Shown here: one piece after another, positions 43,362 to 54,291 of the stretch
Numbering within the stretch: the stretch's first letter is position 1
Layout of the letters: the number at the start of each line of letters is the position of its first letter
NCBI GenBank assembly: GCA_029817715.1
Contig: JARUPY010000356.1
Coordinates: 1,707,001-1,771,000 of the forward strand
DNA: 64,000 nt
Source of the DNA: Melastoma dodecandrum
Taxonomy: Eukaryota; Streptophyta; Magnoliopsida; Myrtales; Melastomataceae
Direction: 5' to 3'
Notes under the pieces: model-generated
Told to the model about the DNA's origin: nothing
What the model saw: the letters and a program-made list of their open reading frames with translations, nothing else
The model's database searches: none
Translations under genes and position numbers: made by a program

Positions 43362-44398
43362 TTATGGTCGGTGAATATCTCGAAGGTCTCGCCATACAGG
43401 GCGCCAGATTTTCAATGCGAAGACTACCGCAGCAAGCTCCAAGTCGTGGGTAAGGTAGTTCTGTTCATGAACTTTAAGTTGTCTGGAAGCATAGGCTACT
43501 ACCCTGCTGTGCTGCATCAGCACAGCACCCAATCTGAAATAAGAAGCATAACAGTAGACTGCGAATCCTCCACTGCCACTGGGCAATACCAACACTGGTG
43601 CAGAAGTCAATCTGTTTCTTAACTCGAGGAAGCTCTCTCCTCACACTCATGAGTCCACTCGAATGCCGTACCCTTTTTCAGTAGCTGGGTCAGAGGTCTA
43701 GCAATCCGAGAGAATCCCTCTATGAAGCGCCTATAATACCCAGCTAAGCCTAGGAAACTCCGCATCTCTGTAACAGTAGTAGGCCTGGGCCAATTAAGAA
43801 CTGCTTCGACTTTGGATGGATCCACTACAATACCCTCTGCAGATACAATATGGCCCAAGAAGCTCACGCTGCTCATCCAGAACTCGCACTTGCTTAGCTT
43901 GGCATACAACTGATTCTGTCGTAGAACTTCTAAAACCAATCTCAGATGATCCACGTGTTCCTCCATACTTTTAGAATATACCAGAATATCATCTATGAAC
44001 ACCACTACAAACTGGTCAAGGTAGGGTCTGAAAATGCGGTTCATCAACTCCATGAAAGCTGCTGGAGCGTTAGTCAGTCCAAAAGACATCACCAGGAATT
44101 CGTAGTGTCCATATCTGATGCGAAAGGCAGTTTTCATAACATCAGAATCCTGCACCCTGATCTGATGATACCCTGATCTTAAATCGATTTTAGAGTAAAC
44201 CACGGATCCCTGAAGCTGATCAAAAAGATCATCAAGACGTGGCAAAGGATACCGGTTCTTGATGGTGGCTTTATTCAACATACGATAGTCAATACACATT
44301 ATCATCGTACCGTCTTTCTTTTTCACAAACAACACAGGTGCACCCCACGGAGACACACTGGGGCGTATAAAGCCCCTGGATGCGCTTCTGCCAGGCAT
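43362..44398 (-). pseudogene. Gypsy reverse transcriptase and RNase H, N-terminally deleted
   Basis: The RT part (43619-44398) reads [48 protein letters not shown] and the active site [12 protein letters not shown]. The RNase H part (43362-43610) has [15 protein letters not shown] where the family has a DAS motif, so the first catalytic Asp is lost. Upstream, RT begins abruptly only a few dozen codons after the gag knuckle; the aspartic protease and the RT start were deleted together. Confidence 0.88.
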
Positions 44399-44424
44399 GG
44401 AACGAGACCCAATAGATGAGGGAC

Positions 44425-45321
44425 CAGTACCACCAATATGACTCCTAGTCAGCTGTGGACAGTGGTTCCGAATGTGGCCTCACTCTCCACACTGGAAACA
44501 AGTGACTCCAATAGCTGGGCACGCCAATCCTCCATGGGATCGTCCGCAGCGAGAACAGGTAGGTGAATGGGTTGGGCGAGCACCCCGGCCGTAGCCACTA
44601 AGCTTGGATATTCCACTAAAATTGGGCCTCCTGCTTCCCCCAAAGAAACGGCTCACCCCCCTAAAGAGTCCTACAGATTTCCTTGATAATCCAGCCTCCT
44701 CTTTCCCTTTACGTGCTTTCAGCGCGTCTTTATCCTTCAGCGCTCTCTCTATGGCCTGAGCTCCTCAAAGGTTTGTGACGAAAGCGGCACCAGTTTGGAA
44801 CGGATCCTTGGATGCAGGCCCATCAGATACCTATGAGCCCTCTGTTCCGGCGTAGCTACCTGGCCTGGAGCATACCTAGCGAGCTCGGTAAACTTGCGCT
44901 CGTGTTCGTCAACCGTCATGTCCCCTTGCTCGAGTAACTCGAACTCTCTGATCTTATCAAGTCTCATGGTGGCCGGGAAATACTTATTCAGGAAGGCTTG
45001 GCGGAACTGTTCCCACATTGTGCCCTGGTAGTGTGCACGAACGGCCACCATGGAAGAGGTCCACCACAAATCAACACCCTCTTGCAAATAATACTCGACC
45101 ACCGCCAGTTTCTCAGCATCAGTATACTCCAAATACTTGAAGATCTTGTTCCAGCTCTGGAGGAAAGACTGGGCCTTTTTATGCCCTTCGTTACCCTCAA
45201 ACGTAGGTGGGTTCATTTTCCCAACCTCCCTAATGATCTTCAGCCGGCGGCGGTTAGTTGGTGCAGCCCCAGCTGCACCAGAACTCCCAGCAGCGTTGCT
45301 CCCAGCATCGTCGGCCATCTG
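44425..45321 (-). pseudogene. Gypsy gag
   Basis: It starts MADDAGSNAAGSSG (about 45,318). The retrotransposon gag core follows: KMNPPTFEGNEGHKKAQSFL, then VEYYLQEGVDLWWTSS, FRQAFLNKYFP, ELLEQGDMTVDEHERKF and YLMGLHPRI. A frameshift near 44,757 stops the frame at 44,749. Beyond it, in another frame, lies a zinc region with TCSRCGRSHGG and CFQCGE.GHIRNHC, the second carrying a stop. An in-frame extension upstream of MADDAG (MNFSYFPTF) is leader. Confidence 0.85.
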
Positions 45322-45619
45322 AATATTCACAGAGAAGATTGAGTAGAAAGTTGGGAAGTAGGAAAAGTTCAACTGAAGAGTTTAGTACTCAAGATTGGCG
45401 TGGTTCCAACTGGAGAATCCACTACCTTCTTTATACTATCAAGATTCAAGGTCCATTAATTCACGATTTATTAAAAACTGACACTCGTACACGCAGGGTT
45501 ACTATTCGCCTGCAACTTGTCGATCACATGGTAACAGTACCAGGATGACCATTCACTCACTCTGACAAGATTCTCACTCACACATGACAATTACACTCAG
45601 TTCACACCCAAGTCTGAGT

Positions 45620-46093
45620 TCAATTCTGGGGACCACGCGCGTAGTTAGCTACCGCAACCTCAAGTTCCCTACAGACAGCCTCAAAGAGTCCTAGATGGAA
45701 GTCCTCTACACGTCGGTCCAATCCAGGGATACTATTCACAAGGTCCCGAAATTGTCGGCATTTCGCAAGACGGTAGATGGGAACGTCCTCATCCTCAATC
45801 GCTGCAAGGTTTGCTATCAGACGCCTCAACTGTGAGAGGGTAAGCTCTGGTAGGTGTGAACCATGGTATACGCCGGTCAAGAATCCTGTGAGAAGGTTCA
45901 AGCACTCCGGAACAGTGACAAACGGCGGCTGGAACTCATTGTCTGGGGCCCAATTCGGAGCGTCTCCGGCTTCTGGAATTTCTAGAGTTTCACCATCTGG
46001 ATCACCACTGGGGCCTGCTTTGCCTTTGGATAGCTCAGGCATGTGTCCTGGGTGTCGACCTTCGCCGCGATTTGCCATACTAACTGGATTCAC
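45620..46093 (-). CDS. Extra ORF upstream of gypsy gag, unknown function
   Basis: An uninterrupted frame of 157 codons (152 from the second Met, MANRGEG) lies between the primer binding site and gag, in the same direction. It is acidic and proline-rich at first (PELSKGKAGPSGDPDG), then probably helical: FVTVPECLNLLTGFLTGVYH, LSQLRRLIANLAAIEDEDVP, YRLAKCRQFRDLVNSIPGLD, GLFEAVCRELEVAVANYA. I recognise no domain. Extra ORFs before gag are known from Ogre/Tat elements, but not as a rule in chromoviruses. The rest of the element is broken, so an open frame of this length is notable, though one copy cannot prove coding. Confidence 0.55.
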   Translation of the reverse strand: MNPVSMANRGEGRHPGHMPELSKGKAGPSGDPDGETLEIPEAGDAPNWAPDNEFQPPFVTVPECLNLLTGFLTGVYHGSHLPELTLSQLRRLIANLAAIEDEDVPIYRLAKCRQFRDLVNSIPGLDRRVEDFHLGLFEAVCRELEVAVANYARGPQN

Positions 46094-46408
46094 TATGGTT
46101 ATTACTTGTGATTTTTCGGGCTAGGATGTGATTTTTCACTGACTGCTCCTCAGCCGTATTTATAGTAAGTTTTCGTTTGTCACCTAGCCATTCGTGTGGT
46201 CTTTTCAACTCACGGGCACGCCTACTGTACCCAGTCAAGTCTATTCGCACTCAGAAAGATTCCCCTGACAAAGGTGAGTGCGCTTGTATCTATCTTTTAT
46301 TTACTTTGCCAGACACTGTCAAGTCTTATCATTCACGGGCGAGTTTACTATTCATTTTCATTTAAACCTAAAGCGCATACTAATCCACCTATTACTCCAA
46401 CAAACTGC

Positions 46409-46420
46409 GCTCTGATACCA
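46409..46420 (-). promoter_or_regulatory. Gypsy primer binding site (tRNA-Met)
   Basis: TGGTATCAGAGC on the minus strand, two bases inside the LTR boundary at 46,423. Confidence 0.9.
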
Positions 46421-46422
46421 AC

Positions 46423-47001
46423 TGAAACGACCTACAAAATTTTCCAAACTTCATCAGAGTAGTTCCTCGTCATTTGACGGTCAAACAGCGGAAAACGATA
46501 ATTCTTTACCTCCACCGTGGCATCCTCTACTGTTTTATCTCGTGAGTCCGAGCCACGTGTACTCTGTACCATCTTATTCCTGCGTCACACTAAAAAATAG
46601 TCCCCTATTGGGGTCAGCGATAAATCGCCTAGTACGCCTCACCCTATGCACATACGAAACATGAGACTACTAAACACACCCTAATTATGTATTTCCGAAA
46701 ATCCCTTTTATGCAACACACATCTTAACAGCAGAAGTCCCAAATCCAACAATAATAGTTATAGGCAATTATAATGATATCACATAACAATTCAACCCACA
46801 TGTCGGTAAGCAGCGATCTAAAGAATAATTATAAAAGCGACTCCCTTGAATCAACATCCTCTCATCTCATGTATCAACACTTCGTTTGGTGCCAGGACCG
46901 CCGTGGCGCGTCCCCACCCACTCCTCCGGGAGCGCCCGGGAATCGGCAGCAGGCACAATCGCGAGTGGTCGTCGCCTCTCCGTACTCCTCCGACACACAG
47001 T
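46423..47001 (-). repeat. Gypsy 5' LTR, truncated
   Basis: It matches 39,339-39,920 of the other LTR closely and breaks off at 47,001, lacking about 1.7 kb including the promoter end. Confidence 0.88.
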
Positions 47002-47173
47002 TTCAGTCATTAATTCTTTCAGCAATCCATTTTCTTACCATTAACATCTTAATTCCTCGAATTGCAACTTCTCAAGGTGCAAGAAGGATGGACCTTTCTT
47101 ATTTTTTTTGAGGATCAGGGCTTGAAACGTAAACTAGAGGAGTGCCTCTTATCGATCTGCTCGATGTTGTGGA
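47002..47173. other. Short host spacer with copia target site
   Basis: Between the cut LTR and the copia element. It includes GAGGATCAGGGCTTG, a word that recurs beyond the copia element (54,385 and 54,440), so copia inserted into a degenerate repeat. Confidence 0.5.
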
Positions 47174-47789
47174 TGTTAGAAATTTCTGATTTTTGGGCTT
47201 TCATTAATTGTTTATTTTTAATTTTCTTTTATTTATTTTATTTTACTTTATTAAACTATATTTTATAAAACAAATTGTGACATAAAGACAATGCATGAAA
47301 TCCCACTAAATCGCTTAAGTCATTGGGATATGCGCATCTCGTTTGTCTAATGTGGCTTACGGTTGGGTGTAGACTATTTTATAACCTATAGTCCATTGAT
47401 GGATAGGACATAGGCTACGGTATATTACGGATAGGTCCATTTCCCTGTCCTTCAAACAATTATTTAACTAAGGGGCAAAAACTGACATTTCATAAAGGAA
47501 ATCCTTTAGGTTTTCCTTATATCTGGGTTAATCGCCCTGACAGAAAATAGATCGTCAGTTTGTTTTATTTGGCCTCCTCCATCGAGAGCAGCCGTACGGG
47601 AAGGAAAAGGGGAAGAAGATCTATGCCGCCAGGTTACAATCATCATGTTTACGGTATGGCGAACGTGGTGAATACGGGTATGTTTTCTTTTCCCTTGATC
47701 TTTCTCTGTGACCGTAAACCCGCGTAACCGATTCAGTCTTCCGCTGTTTTCTTTGTTTGTTATTTCTGTGATTGTATGAATTTCTAACA
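47174..47789 (+). repeat. Copia 5' LTR
   Basis: 616 bp, TGTTAGAAAT to TTTCTAACA, so the very ends form a short inverted repeat. The primer binding site follows after two bases. Confidence 0.93.
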
Positions 47790-47791
47790 TG

Positions 47792-47803
47792 TGGTATCAG
47801 AGC
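47792..47803 (+). promoter_or_regulatory. Copia primer binding site (tRNA-Met)
   Basis: TGGTATCAGAGC just inside the 5' LTR. Confidence 0.9.
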
Positions 47804-48037
47804 GGATTACGCGGATCTACGATCCCGAGCAAAGAATTTTCAATTTCATATATTGAAATTGTGTTATTTGTTTGATTGAGAAAAACTGATGACGGCTAGG
47901 GTTCTGGGAAACCTGATCGTTCTGTCTGTTTTTTTTTTGTATATTGTTAATTAGATTATTTTATTATTATTATATTTAAGATTATTATTTAAAGAATACA
48001 TAATATATATATATATATATATAATATTATCATATAT

Positions 48038-48154
48038 GCCCAAGTGGGCCTTTGCCCAAAATGGGCAATATAAATAATAATAAAAAAAACAAGGAAGCCT
48101 GGCCCAAGTGGGCCAGACTTTAAAGGAAAGAAGGCCTGACCCAAGTGGGTCAGG
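48038..48154 (+). repeat. Copia leader palindromes with CCCAAGTGGG core
   Basis: Palindromes: GCCCA-AG-TGGGC (48,038), TGCCCA-AAA-TGGGCA (48,053), CTGGCCCA-AG-TGGGCCAG (48,099-48,116) and CCTGACCCA-AG-TGGGTCAGG (48,135-48,154). The last two differ at paired positions on both arms. The core returns as GCCCAAGTGGGAGAA immediately before the 3' LTR. Confidence 0.85.
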
Positions 48155-48477
48155 TTTTATATTTATAGCCCCATGGCGGTCAGTCCATATCGGCGACCGG
48201 CCAACCATTGACCAGTCATTAAAAAAAATAATAAAATAATAAAATAATAATAATAATAATAATATATTAGATAAATTAAAATTAAATAAATAAATTCTTG
48301 GGGTAATTAATATAGGTTGCACATGTTGTAAAGTGTAGTATACACAATCATTTTAATTAAGACTCGTTGAAGGAAATATAAAATCATTTATACACGAGTA
48401 AAGGGTCACACTTACAATCTTTTGGTGTGACGAACGTTATGAGCCTAGTGAGATTTGACCATGTTGTGCTATGAACG

Positions 48478-48720
48478 TTTGGTTGCCAAAGTGACCCGTT
48501 TATGGTGACAGTTGGTTCTTATTCTCTATTAAGACATGCATTTATTTATTGAAGGAACTTCATAATGTGCTGCAAGTGTTTGGCTACCAAAGTGGCTCGC
48601 TTGTACGTGACAGGTGGTGGTTCCTTAAAGGTGGCATGTATGAATTTCCACAAATTTTATTATAGCACATTGTGCTGTGTATGATTTCACCAAAGTGGAT
48701 CATGCATGGTGACACGTGAT
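48478..48720 (+). repeat. Copia leader, three imperfect 102-bp repeats
   Basis: CCAAAGTG occurs at 48,486, 48,588 and 48,690, each followed by a variable block and GTGACA. Confidence 0.75.
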
Positions 48721-48975
48721 CGGGTGTGGGAATTCTTTGATTCTGGATCATTGGATTAGACTATTTATTTCCCAAATGAAATAAATTTGTTGAATCTGTT
48801 GTTTCTTTGTGATCCTTGTGGGAAGGTTTTTCTCTGCTTTGTGTTTTCTCTACCCAAAGGGGAGTTGACATTGGAGTTTGAGGATTCTTCATAATTGATT
48901 GATCTAATTGATCGATCTTATACGGCTCATGACACTTAATGATTGCGTTACTTTTGTTCTACAGTTTCCTTCAAT

Positions 48976-50187
48976 ATGTGCAACAATGCTGCCACCATAG
49001 AGGTCTTAAGTGGTTCAAATTATAAGAGGTGGAAGCAGGACCTCGAGTTTGCTGTGGGCTGCATCAATCAGGATATGGGTCTTACAATTGATGAACCTAT
49101 GGTGCCCACCGATGCGAGCTCAATCCAGGAGAAGGAGAACTATGAGAAGTGGACACACGCAAATAAAATGTACATGCTGGCCATGAAAAGGTCAATCCTG
49201 GATCATCTTCTTAGTGGTTTACCAGAGACTAATAATGCAAAGGCTCTTCTTGCTGCTATTGGAGAGCGATATCAAGTATCTGATAATGCGGAGATCACGC
49301 ACCTGCTGGAGATGATGAATGCTTTGGTTTACAATGATTTTGTCAATGTGAGGGAGTACATTATGAGATGGGTGCATGTGCAGTGTAAGCTGCGTGCTCA
49401 CAAGATTGATTTGCCGGAGAATTACATTGTTCCTCGCATCCTCAGCTCTTTGCCTCCAGAGTTTGGAATGATCAAAATAACTTTTAATTCTCAAGGCGAG
49501 AGTTGGACAGTGAATGAGTTGATCACTCGTTGTATTGCTGAGGAGGAGAAAATTAAGAAAGATATGGGGCCGAGTACTTTTGTGGTGACCGGTACTGGAT
49601 CAAGTTTCCGTAAAGGAAAAGGATTTCATAAGGGATTCAAACCACGGAATAGTCAGGGACCTCAGACTTTTAAGAAGTTTGGTGTTGGACAGAGGCATGG
49701 CAAAATAGTTCAGAAGGATGCGCCTATAAGTGCTAAAGGGGGAATTAAGTGTTTCTTTTGTGAGAAAATGGGACACTTGAAGAAAGACTGTTATCGGTAT
49801 AAGAATTGGCTTGAGAAGCAAAAGAAGAAGAATGTGGAAGGTAAACCATCAGCTTTGGTTTGTTTCGAATCAAATCTTGCCGATGTGTCTTCGAATACTT
49901 GGTGGATAGATAGCGGTGCATCTGTTCATATTGCTATGACCTTGCAGGGATTCCAGAGGCGAAGGATGCCAAATGAATATGAAGGCAAGGTGAAAGTGGG
50001 GAACAACGCAGAAGCTGCCGTTGAATTTATAGGAGTTGTTAGACTTCCTTTAGATTCAGGCTTTGAACTTGTTTTGGAGAACGTTTTGTATATTCCCACT
50101 TTCAGGAGAAACTTAATCTCTGTTCCTGTGATGGACAAATTTGGATTCAGTTGTATATTCAGAATGGCTTTATGCAGTTGTCGTTAA
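48976..50187 (+). pseudogene. Copia gag and protease
   Basis: I take the start at MCNNAATIEVL (48,976). Gag core: LSGSNYKRWKQDLEFAV, HLLEMMNALVYNDFVNVREY, RILSSLPPEFGMIKITFNSQ. A CCHC knuckle (CFFCEKMGHLKKDC) and the protease active site (TWWIDSGASVH) follow, then VLYIPTFRRNLISVP. The frame ends at 50,187 shortly after the protease, where a frameshift leads into the integrase frame (overlap from 50,151). Confidence 0.9.
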
Positions 50188-51542
50188 GTTCAAAAATTGT
50201 TGGTAGTGCGACATTGTCTAATGGCCTTTATCGATTAGATTTGGTACCATCATATGGTGTTGAATCCTTATGTGCTGAATCTTTAGCACCTAAAAGAATT
50301 TTGTCGAATGAAAAGTTTTCAATGTTGTGGCATAAACGTTTGGGCCACATATCTAAAGAGCGAGTGGAACGTCTTATAAAGGACAATTTGCTTCCATCTC
50401 TCGATTTCAGTGACATGGAGACTTGTGTTGATTGTATCCGAGGAAAGTTAACGAAAACTCGGAAGAAGGGAGCCACACGTAGTACTGGTCTATTAGAGAT
50501 TGTGCATACAGATATCAGTGGACCTCTTCAGACTACTTTATGTGGAAATAAGTATTTCATTACCTTCATAGACGACTTCTCTCACTACGGCTACATATTT
50601 CTCATAAAAGAGAAATGAGAGGCTTTGGAGATATTTAAGGTCTTCAAGTTGGAAGTTGAGAATCAATTGGAGAAAACAATTAAGATTGTGAGATCGGATA
50701 GAGGTGGTGAATATTATGGTAGACATACAGGCTCCGGACAGCAAATAGGGCCTTTTGCAAAATTTTTACAAGAATGTGGCATTGTACCACAATATACCAT
50801 GCCTTATACTCCTGAGCAGAATGGCGTGGCAGAACGAAAAAACCGAACTATGATGGATATGGTAAGGAGTATGATGGATAAATGCAGCTTGCCTAACCAT
50901 CTATGGGGAGAGGCACTTAAGACAGCTGTATACATTCTCAATAGGGTTCCCAGTAAGTCTGTGCAGAAGACTCCATTTGAGTTGTGGACTGGGAGAAAGC
51001 CTAGTCTTAATCATTTTCGTGTTTGGGGTTGTCCAGCTGAGGTGAGATTGTTCAATCCAGTCGAGAAGAAGACAGATCCACGAACAATTCGTGCCTTCTT
51101 CATCGGATATCCGGAAATATCTAAAGGTTATAGATTCTATTGTCCCTTGAGGGGAAATAAAGTAGTGGAATCTCTTACTGCGAAGTTTCTAGAGAATGAT
51201 ATTGCAGATGGGCAAGATTTTCCTACTACTTCATCCGATGATCGAAATTTTGTTGTCATTCCTGTGCCGCCTTCTACGAGAACCACAGTTGTAGCGGCTC
51301 CTATTGAAAATATTGATTCATCAGAGGGTGTAAACGGAGAGGAGCAAAATACGGTTGTTGAAAATCCTCCGGTTGTTGCAGAAATAGTTCCCGTGAGGAG
51401 ATCAATTAGAGTAAGGAGACCTACTATATCTGATGATTATATTGTCTTCCTTGGTGAAGATTGTGGTGGATTGGTGAGTGATCCCATAAACTTTGAGGAA
51501 TCCGTGGCGGACCTCAAAGCAATGAATGGTTGGCTGCAATGA
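50151..51542 (+). pseudogene. Copia integrase
   Basis: Pre-integrase zinc finger LWHKRLGHISKERVERL with CVDCIRGK, then the core: EIVHTDISGPLQ (first Asp), YFITFIDDFSHYGYIFL, VRSDRGGEYYG (second Asp) and YTPEQNGVAERKNRTMMDM (Glu). All three catalytic residues are visible. A TGA at 50,616-50,618 splits the core; the second part (50625-51542) runs on to the variable region before RT (RRSIRVRRPTISDDYIVF). Confidence 0.9.
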
Positions 51543-53062
51543 AAGATGAGTTGCAATCTATGATGGCTAATGATGTGTGGGAGCTCTCAGAACTGCCGGT
51601 TGGACAAAAGGCAGTTGGTTGTAAATGGGTCTTTAAGACCAAGAAAGACGCGAAAGGTAACATTGAACGTCATAAGGCAAGGTTAGTGGCCAAAGGATTC
51701 ACTTAACGAGCTGGTGTTGACTACATGAAGACTTATTCTCCAGTTTCCTCTAAAGATGCATTCAGAATTATGATGGCACTAGTTGCACACTTTGATCTGG
51801 AGTTACATAAGATGGATGTGAAAACAGCTTTTCTGAATGGAAATCTCTTGGAGAGTGTTTATATGGAACAACCAGAAGGTTTTGTGGTTGAAGGATCTGA
51901 GCACATGGTTTTCAAATTAAAGAAGTCCATTTATGGGTTAAAGTAGGCTTCCCGATAATGGTATTAAAAGTTTGATGAGGTGGTATCGTCCTTTGGATTT
52001 ATAGAGAATCCGTTTGATCAGTGTGTTTATATGAGGACTAGTGGGAGTAGTTTTATTTTTCTTGTCCTCTATGTGGATGACATCCTTCTTGCAAGTAATG
52101 ATTTAGCACTGTTACATGAAACCAAGGAGATGTTGTCTAGATCCTTTGATATGAAGGACTTAGGCGAGGCTGCTTATGTGCTTGGAATTGAAATTTGTCG
52201 AGACAGATCTCGAAATGTGCTGGGTCTGAGCCAAAGAAGCTATATTGATAAAGTACTTGAGCGATTCGCTATGCAGTCTTGCAAACCTGGAGAAGTACCA
52301 ATATTGAAAGGAGATAAGTTCAGCAAAGATCAATGTCCCAAGAATGACATTGAGAAAAAGTCGATGAAAGACATATCTTATAGCAATGCAGTTGGTAGCT
52401 TGATGTATGCTCAGGTCTGTACAAGACCAGATCTTGCCTTTCCTGTCAGTGTTCTTGGTAGATATTTGTCTAATCCGGAAAATGAACATTGGACTGCTGC
52501 TTAAAAGGTCATGAGATATCTGCAACGAACTAAGGCTAACATGTTAGTCTATAAGAGAGTGGACAACTTTGAGGTAGTCGGATATATAGATTCCGATTTT
52601 GCTGGTTGTTCTGATGATATGAAATCTACCTCGGGTTACATATTCATGTTGGCTGGATGAGCTATTTCCTGGAAAAGTGTTAAACAGACTTTCATAGCTT
52701 CCTCGACTATGCAGGCAGAGTTTGTTGCATGTTATGGGACGTATTCTCTTGCTATTTGGCTCATAAATTTTATTTCAGGCCTCAAAGTTGTTGACTCTAT
52801 TGCTAGACCATTAGTGATCTATTGTGATAATAGTGTTGCGGTTTCCTACTCCAAGAATAACCAGACTACAGGTGGTTCTAAACACATGGAGATTAAGTAT
52901 CTTAAGGTTCGCGAGCTAGTAAAGCAAGGCGATATTGTTGTGGAGCATATCGGTACAGAGTCGATGTTAGCAGATCCACTGACTAAAGGACTTAGACCCG
53001 TAGCTTTTAAGAAACATGTTGTAGACATGGGTGTCTTAGAGTCCTTTGATGTTTTCGGTTAG
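51539..53062 (+). pseudogene. Copia reverse transcriptase and RNase H
   Basis: RT motifs: GCKWVFKTKKDAKGNIERHK, YSPVSSKDAFRIMMAL, KMDVKTAFLNGNLLESVYME and the active site LYVDDILLASND. RNase H: YIDSDFAGCSDDMKSTSGYI, STMQAEFVACY, CDNSVAVSYSKN and HMEIKYLKVRELV. In-frame stops occur near 51,705, 51,945, 51,957, 52,504 and 52,660, so no full RT can be made. The polypurine tract AAGTGGGAGAA lies before the 3' LTR. Confidence 0.9.
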
Positions 53063-53667
53063 TGGGAGCTTATGATACTCTTGGTTGTATCCGACATTTA
53101 TTTTATGAACTTTCAGTATTTTGTTGGATATTGAGTATCTTATTGTCAACATTATATCTATATTTTTTTGCATGCATGCAGTTACTTTATATCTTGTGCA
53201 CATGACAGTTATTAAAGAAAATCTTGAAACTTGGTGTTTAGTCACAAGTAGGACGGTATTGTCACTAAAGTTTGTCTCTGGTAAAGCACCGTAATTTTTG
53301 CGCGCATTAAAGTTTATGAGACATATAAAGGAGCATCATTTGCTCAAAGGTCTTTCTGGCTCGTTATGGGCGTAAGGTCATAGAAAGATTAGGACCGACT
53401 GAATTAACATCAAATTTAATCACATAAGGGATGCTAATTCGGCTACACTGCCACATTGACCCGTGACGGCTTGATTGCTTAGTGTTGTGATTATGGTTGT
53501 CTTGTATCATTGAGTGATACTCTGACGGTCATAGTTCGATGTTGGATAATTTAGTTGGTCGGGGTTGTTTGAGATGTTGTCTTTATATTGGTCATGCGGA
53601 TGTCACAGTCTGAGAGTCATTTTCTAAAATATTTTTCGGGTAAATTAATGTTGCCCAAGTGGGAGAA

Positions 53668-54286
53668 TGTTAGAAATTTCTGATTTTTGGGCTTCCATTA
53701 ATTGTTTATTTTTAATTTTCTTTTATTTATTTTATTTTACTTTATTAAACTATATTTTATAAAACAGGTTATGACATAAAGACAATGCATGAAATCCCAC
53801 TAAATCGCTTAAGTCATTGGGATATGCGCATCTCGTTTGTCTAATGTGGCTTACGGTTGGGTGTAGATTATTTTATAACCTATAGTCCATTGATGGATAG
53901 GACATAGGCTATATGGTATATTACGGATAGGTCCCTTCCCCTGTCCTTCAAATAATTATTTAACTAAGGGGCAAAAACTGACATTTCATAAAAGGAAATC
54001 CTTTAGGTTTTCCTTATATCTGGGTTATTCGCCATGACAGAAAATAGATCGTCAGTTTGTTTTATTTGGCCTCCTCCATCGAGAGCAGCCGTACGGGAAG
54101 GAAAAGGGGAAGAAGATCTACGCTGCCAGGTTACAATCATCAAGTTTACGGTATGGCGAACGTGGCGAATAAGGGTACGTTTTTTTTTCCCTTGATCTTT
54201 CTCGGTGACCGTAAACCCGCGTAACCGATCCAGTCTTCCGCTGTTTTCTTTGTTTGTTATTTCTGTGATTGTGTGAATTTCTCACA
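53668..54286 (+). repeat. Copia 3' LTR
   Basis: 619 bp; differs from the 5' LTR at a small number of sites, mostly single bases and one- or two-base indels (by eye), which implies a fairly recent insertion. Confidence 0.93.
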
Positions 54287-54291
54287 GTGGA

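Larger units (their letters stand above)
39339..47001 (-). mobile_element. Ty3/gypsy chromovirus-like element, decayed
   Basis: Minus-strand order: right LTR remnant, tRNA-Met primer site, an extra ORF, gag, RT, RNase H, integrase, polypurine tract, left LTR. Integrase after RNase H defines Ty3/gypsy. The integrase end resembles chromoviruses of the Tekay/Del group, an inference. The protease and RT start are deleted, RNase H has a changed catalytic site and the right LTR is cut to about 580 bp. It inserted in pectinesterase DNA at 39,339. Confidence 0.85.
47174..54286 (+). mobile_element. Ty1/copia element, full length but inactive
   Basis: The 5' LTR (47,174-47,789) and 3' LTR (53,668-54,286) are very similar, begin TGTTAGAAATT and end in CA. 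The 5-bp target duplication GTGGA (47,169-47,173 and 54,287-54,291) is perfect. Domain order is gag, protease, integrase, RT, RNase H, which is Ty1/copia; motifs recall Tork/TNT1-like elements. At least eight in-frame stops or frameshifts inactivate pol. Confidence 0.93.
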
